From the NCBI GenBank assembly GCA_018260565.1, contig JAGLAZ010000006.1, positions 28,089 to 92,088 on the forward strand: DNA of 64,000 bases, in the 5' to 3' direction. How positions within the stretch are numbered: position 1 is the stretch's first letter; the number at the start of each line of letters is the position of its first letter. The DNA is from Flavobacteriaceae bacterium (GTDB lineage Bacteria > Bacteroidota > Bacteroidia > Flavobacteriales > Weeksellaceae). Made by a program: the position numbers and the translations under genes. The notes under the pieces were generated by a model. The model was not told the origin of the DNA and did not search any database. It saw nothing but the letters and a program-made list of their open reading frames with translations. This document shows, one piece after another, positions 62,061-64,000 of this stretch.

Positions 62061-62555
62061 ATGAAAAAATTATCAGCAATTTTTGCCATCGTAGCAATGG
62101 TTTTTCTAGGAGCTTTCGCAAATGCACAGTCAGTTGCAAGTATTGATTATGAAAATATTCTAGCTGCAATGCCGGAAACAAAGAGAATGTCTCAAGATCT
62201 TGATGCTTGGGCTAAAATGAAAGGAGATGATCTTCGTAAACAAGGAAGCTCATTCGAAGAAGAAGTTAAAAAGTACCAGGCTGGTGCATCTGCACTTTCT
62301 GAAGACCAAAGAAAAGCGCGTGAAGCGGAACTTCAAAAGAAAGGGCAATCTTTACAAGCTTTGGAGCAAACTGCTCAACAAGAATTGGAGAAAAAAAGAA
62401 CTGAAATGCTTAATCCAATTATTAAGAAACTTAATGATGCCGTAGCAAAAGTTTCTAAAGCTAATAATTATGCATTTGTTTTAGATAATCAAAACCTAGT
62501 TTATAGAGGTGGACCAGAAATAACATCTCTTGTTAAAAAAGAATTGGGTCTATAA
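62061..62555 (+). CDS. OmpH/Skp family periplasmic chaperone (second copy)
   Basis: 164 residues. A signal peptide ends in GAFANAQ; VASIDYENILAAMPETKRMSQDL and a helical arm rich in Lys, Glu and Gln (about 45-130) are followed by the strand NYAFVLDNQNLVYRGG. It resembles the preceding gene in layout but is clearly diverged, so the pair is a tandem duplication of some age. A strong terminator lies just after it and closes the DUF6089-uppS-bamA-ompH run. Confidence 0.92.
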   Translation: MKKLSAIFAIVAMVFLGAFANAQSVASIDYENILAAMPETKRMSQDLDAWAKMKGDDLRKQGSSFEEEVKKYQAGASALSEDQRKAREAELQKKGQSLQALEQTAQQELEKKRTEMLNPIIKKLNDAVAKVSKANNYAFVLDNQNLVYRGGPEITSLVKKELGL

Positions 62556-62578
62556 ATTTTAGATTAATACTTAACTTG

Positions 62579-62605
62579 CCACTCTATTTTTAGAGTGGTT
62601 TTTTT
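62579..62605 (+). terminator. Terminator closing the bamA-ompH run, abutting the next start codon
   Basis: CCACTCT and AGAGTGG form a seven-pair stem with a six-base loop, followed by TTTTTTT. The ATG at 62606 follows the last T directly. Confidence 0.88.
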
Positions 62606-63079
62606 ATGAAATTTAGTTCCCATCACAAAGTTCGTTATGCCGATTGTGATCCATTAGGACATCTTAATAATGTAAAATATCTGGAATATTTTATGAATGC
62701 GCGAGAGGATCAGGTAGTCCAGCATTATAATAAAGGTTTTGATGAAATTAATGTAGAAGCTGGCGGTAGTTTTGTTGCCGTAAGCAATCAATTAGCCTAC
62801 CTCCGGGAAGTTTTGCCTTTCCAAACATGTGAAATCACATCCCATATTTTTGAATTGAAAGAAAAAAAAACAAAAATGGAAATGCAAATGATTGTAAATG
62901 GTCAGATTTCTGCTTTCCTATGGACAGAATTTTTGTGGATGAATTTTCTAGATAGACGCTCAGGACCGATTCCTACCCATCTATCCCAAATCTTGATTGA
63001 TAATTTTATAGCTCCAGATGAAACCATGATTAATTTTGAAACAAGAAAATCTGCTCTTTTAAAAACTAATCTAATATAA
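62606..63079 (+). CDS. Acyl-CoA thioesterase-like protein (4-hydroxybenzoyl-CoA thioesterase hotdog fold)
   Basis: 157 residues. The opening VRYADCDPLGHLNNVKYLEYF is the hotdog-fold active-site motif (Asp at residues 13 and 15, His19 and two Asn). It is followed by a helix and beta sheet (LAYLREVLPFQTCEITSHIFELK). The family hydrolyses acyl-CoA or acyl-carrier thioesters; the natural substrate is unknown. The start codon directly follows a terminator T-run, so transcription must read through or begin at a site not seen here. It shares a base with the rfbD-like gene. Confidence 0.88.
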   Translation: MKFSSHHKVRYADCDPLGHLNNVKYLEYFMNAREDQVVQHYNKGFDEINVEAGGSFVAVSNQLAYLREVLPFQTCEITSHIFELKEKKTKMEMQMIVNGQISAFLWTEFLWMNFLDRRSGPIPTHLSQILIDNFIAPDETMINFETRKSALLKTNLI

Positions 63080-63945
63080 TGCTGAAAATATTGATACTTG
63101 GCGGTAATGGCCAGCTAGCGCAGTGTTCAGTAGATATAATTAAAGAAAAATATACCAGTCAAATTATATTTAAAAGTCCATCATCGGAATTAGATATTAC
63201 AGATGAAGAATCCGTTCAAGATTATTTGTCTTTATTTAAACCTGATTATATAATTAATTGTGCTGCTTATACTGCAGTAGATGCAGCGGAAAACCCTGAT
63301 CAATTAGAAAAAGTATATGCTATCAATGCCTATGCGCCCGCTAAGATTGCGGAATATGCAAAGAAAAAGGGAATTCATTTTATCCATATTTCTACAGATT
63401 ATGTATTTAATGGTGATACGGAAATTCCCTATGATGAAGATTCTTGGACAGATCCCACCTCGGTATATGGAAAAAGTAAACTCCTCGGAGAAGAATTGAT
63501 TATGGAATCAAATCATCAATCTATCATTATACGTACCAGTTGGGTGTATTCGGAGTATGGGAAAAATTTTGTTAAAACTATGCTTCGGTTATTTTCGGAA
63601 AAGGATGAAATTTCAGTTGTAGATGATCAGTTCGGTCAGCCTACATACGCAAAGGATCTAGCCGAATGTATTTTACTAATAGTTCATTATCCATTTTGGC
63701 AACCAGGAATCTATAATTATTCCAATTCAGGAGAAATTTCATGGTATGAATTTGCTATTGCAATCAAATCTATCGCTCATTCTAAAATAAAAATAAATCC
63801 TATATCTACAGATTTGTATCCTACTTTAGCGAAAAGACCAAAAAGATCGAGCTTATGTTTAGATAAAATCGAGCAAAAATTTGGGATTCAAAGCCCATTT
63901 TGGGAAGAAAGTTTAGTAAAATGTTTGTCCAATCTTGATTTTTAA
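63079..63945 (+). CDS. rfbD: dTDP-4-dehydrorhamnose reductase
   Basis: 288 residues, extended SDR family. The NADPH-binding loop is LGGNGQLAQ (7-15), then INCAAYTAVDAAE (60-71), the catalytic YGKSK with Tyr130 and Lys134, and ISTDYVFNGD, the typical RfbD/RmlD segment. C-terminally KRPKRSSLCLDKIE matches the substrate-domain motif. The enzyme makes dTDP-L-rhamnose for surface glycans. No rfbA, rfbB or rfbC is in the window; they may follow downstream. Nothing clear is seen in the last 55 bases. Confidence 0.93.
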   Translation: MLKILILGGNGQLAQCSVDIIKEKYTSQIIFKSPSSELDITDEESVQDYLSLFKPDYIINCAAYTAVDAAENPDQLEKVYAINAYAPAKIAEYAKKKGIHFIHISTDYVFNGDTEIPYDEDSWTDPTSVYGKSKLLGEELIMESNHQSIIIRTSWVYSEYGKNFVKTMLRLFSEKDEISVVDDQFGQPTYAKDLAECILLIVHYPFWQPGIYNYSNSGEISWYEFAIAIKSIAHSKIKINPISTDLYPTLAKRPKRSSLCLDKIEQKFGIQSPFWEESLVKCLSNLDF

Positions 63946-64000
63946 TTCCCTTTCACTTTGAAATAGAGAGAGTTAAGGATATTGAGAAAAAAGGATAAAA

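Noticed and set aside
1..64000. Signs of a prophage, IS element, toxin-antitoxin or defence island
   Set aside because: No transposase, integrase, terminal inverted repeats, restriction or other defence gene was recognised, and base composition looks even throughout.

Overview
The window reads as a chromosomal stretch of a flavobacterium (Bacteroidota), most likely in the Chryseobacterium/Riemerella/Bergeyella neighbourhood. The evidence is an AT-rich sequence, a type B gliding/T9SS C-terminal sorting domain, exosortase XrtF with its partner, DUF5689, DUF6089 and DUF6702 proteins, TonB-dependent receptors, and many TAnnTTTG promoter boxes with almost no Shine-Dalgarno sequences. The genus placement is inference. 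I see no IS element, prophage, CRISPR array, rRNA or tRNA, and no broken gene; only the first gene is cut, by the window edge.

Layout. 1-5.6 kb: a truncated TonB-dependent receptor, a large secreted repeat protein with a type B sorting domain, and an MFS transporter, all on the minus strand. 5.7-10 kb (plus): queE, an undecaprenyl-phosphate sugar transferase, the MlaE/MlaF permease and ATPase, and a beta-barrel protein. 10-24.3 kb (minus): PhoD-like phosphatase, GHL10 hydrolase, DUF937-OmpA protein, a candidate Flavo-1-type RNA, serS, a likely operon (MlaD, two Fe-S redox proteins, a small conserved protein, a GT4 glycosyltransferase and a flippase), and a SurA/PpiD-type foldase. 24.3-26.9 kb: lon behind a candidate sigma-54 promoter. 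26.9-30.8 kb (minus): a tight set made of a sugar kinase fused to a RapZ C-terminal domain, a MurU-like nucleotidyltransferase and a LOG-family protein, flanked by small proteins. 30.9-31.9 kb: xrtF and its partner. 31.9-39.1 kb (minus): CDF transporter, asd, a small membrane protein, nadC, nadB, rnhA and dnaB.

39.4-45.7 kb holds a divergent locus: a TonB receptor with a DUF5689 lipoprotein on one strand, and a secreted endonuclease/exonuclease/phosphatase on the other. trpS and topA follow. Then comes a degenerate arginase-fold gene leading into an exopolysaccharide cassette (GT2, EpsG-like polymerase, WecA-like transferase, Wza-like exporter, Wzc-like kinase). The last part is a conserved envelope run: DUF6089, uppS, bamA, two OmpH/Skp chaperones, a thioesterase and an rfbD-type reductase.

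Most genes serve the cell envelope: lipid-linked sugar synthesis and export, outer-membrane protein folding and insertion, Mla-type lipid transport split over two loci, wall-sugar salvage, and TonB-dependent uptake. The best leads for something not fully described are the kinase-RapZ fusion operon, the receptor/DUF5689/nuclease locus, the arginase-fold protein without metal ligands, and the near-leaderless promoter arrangement.
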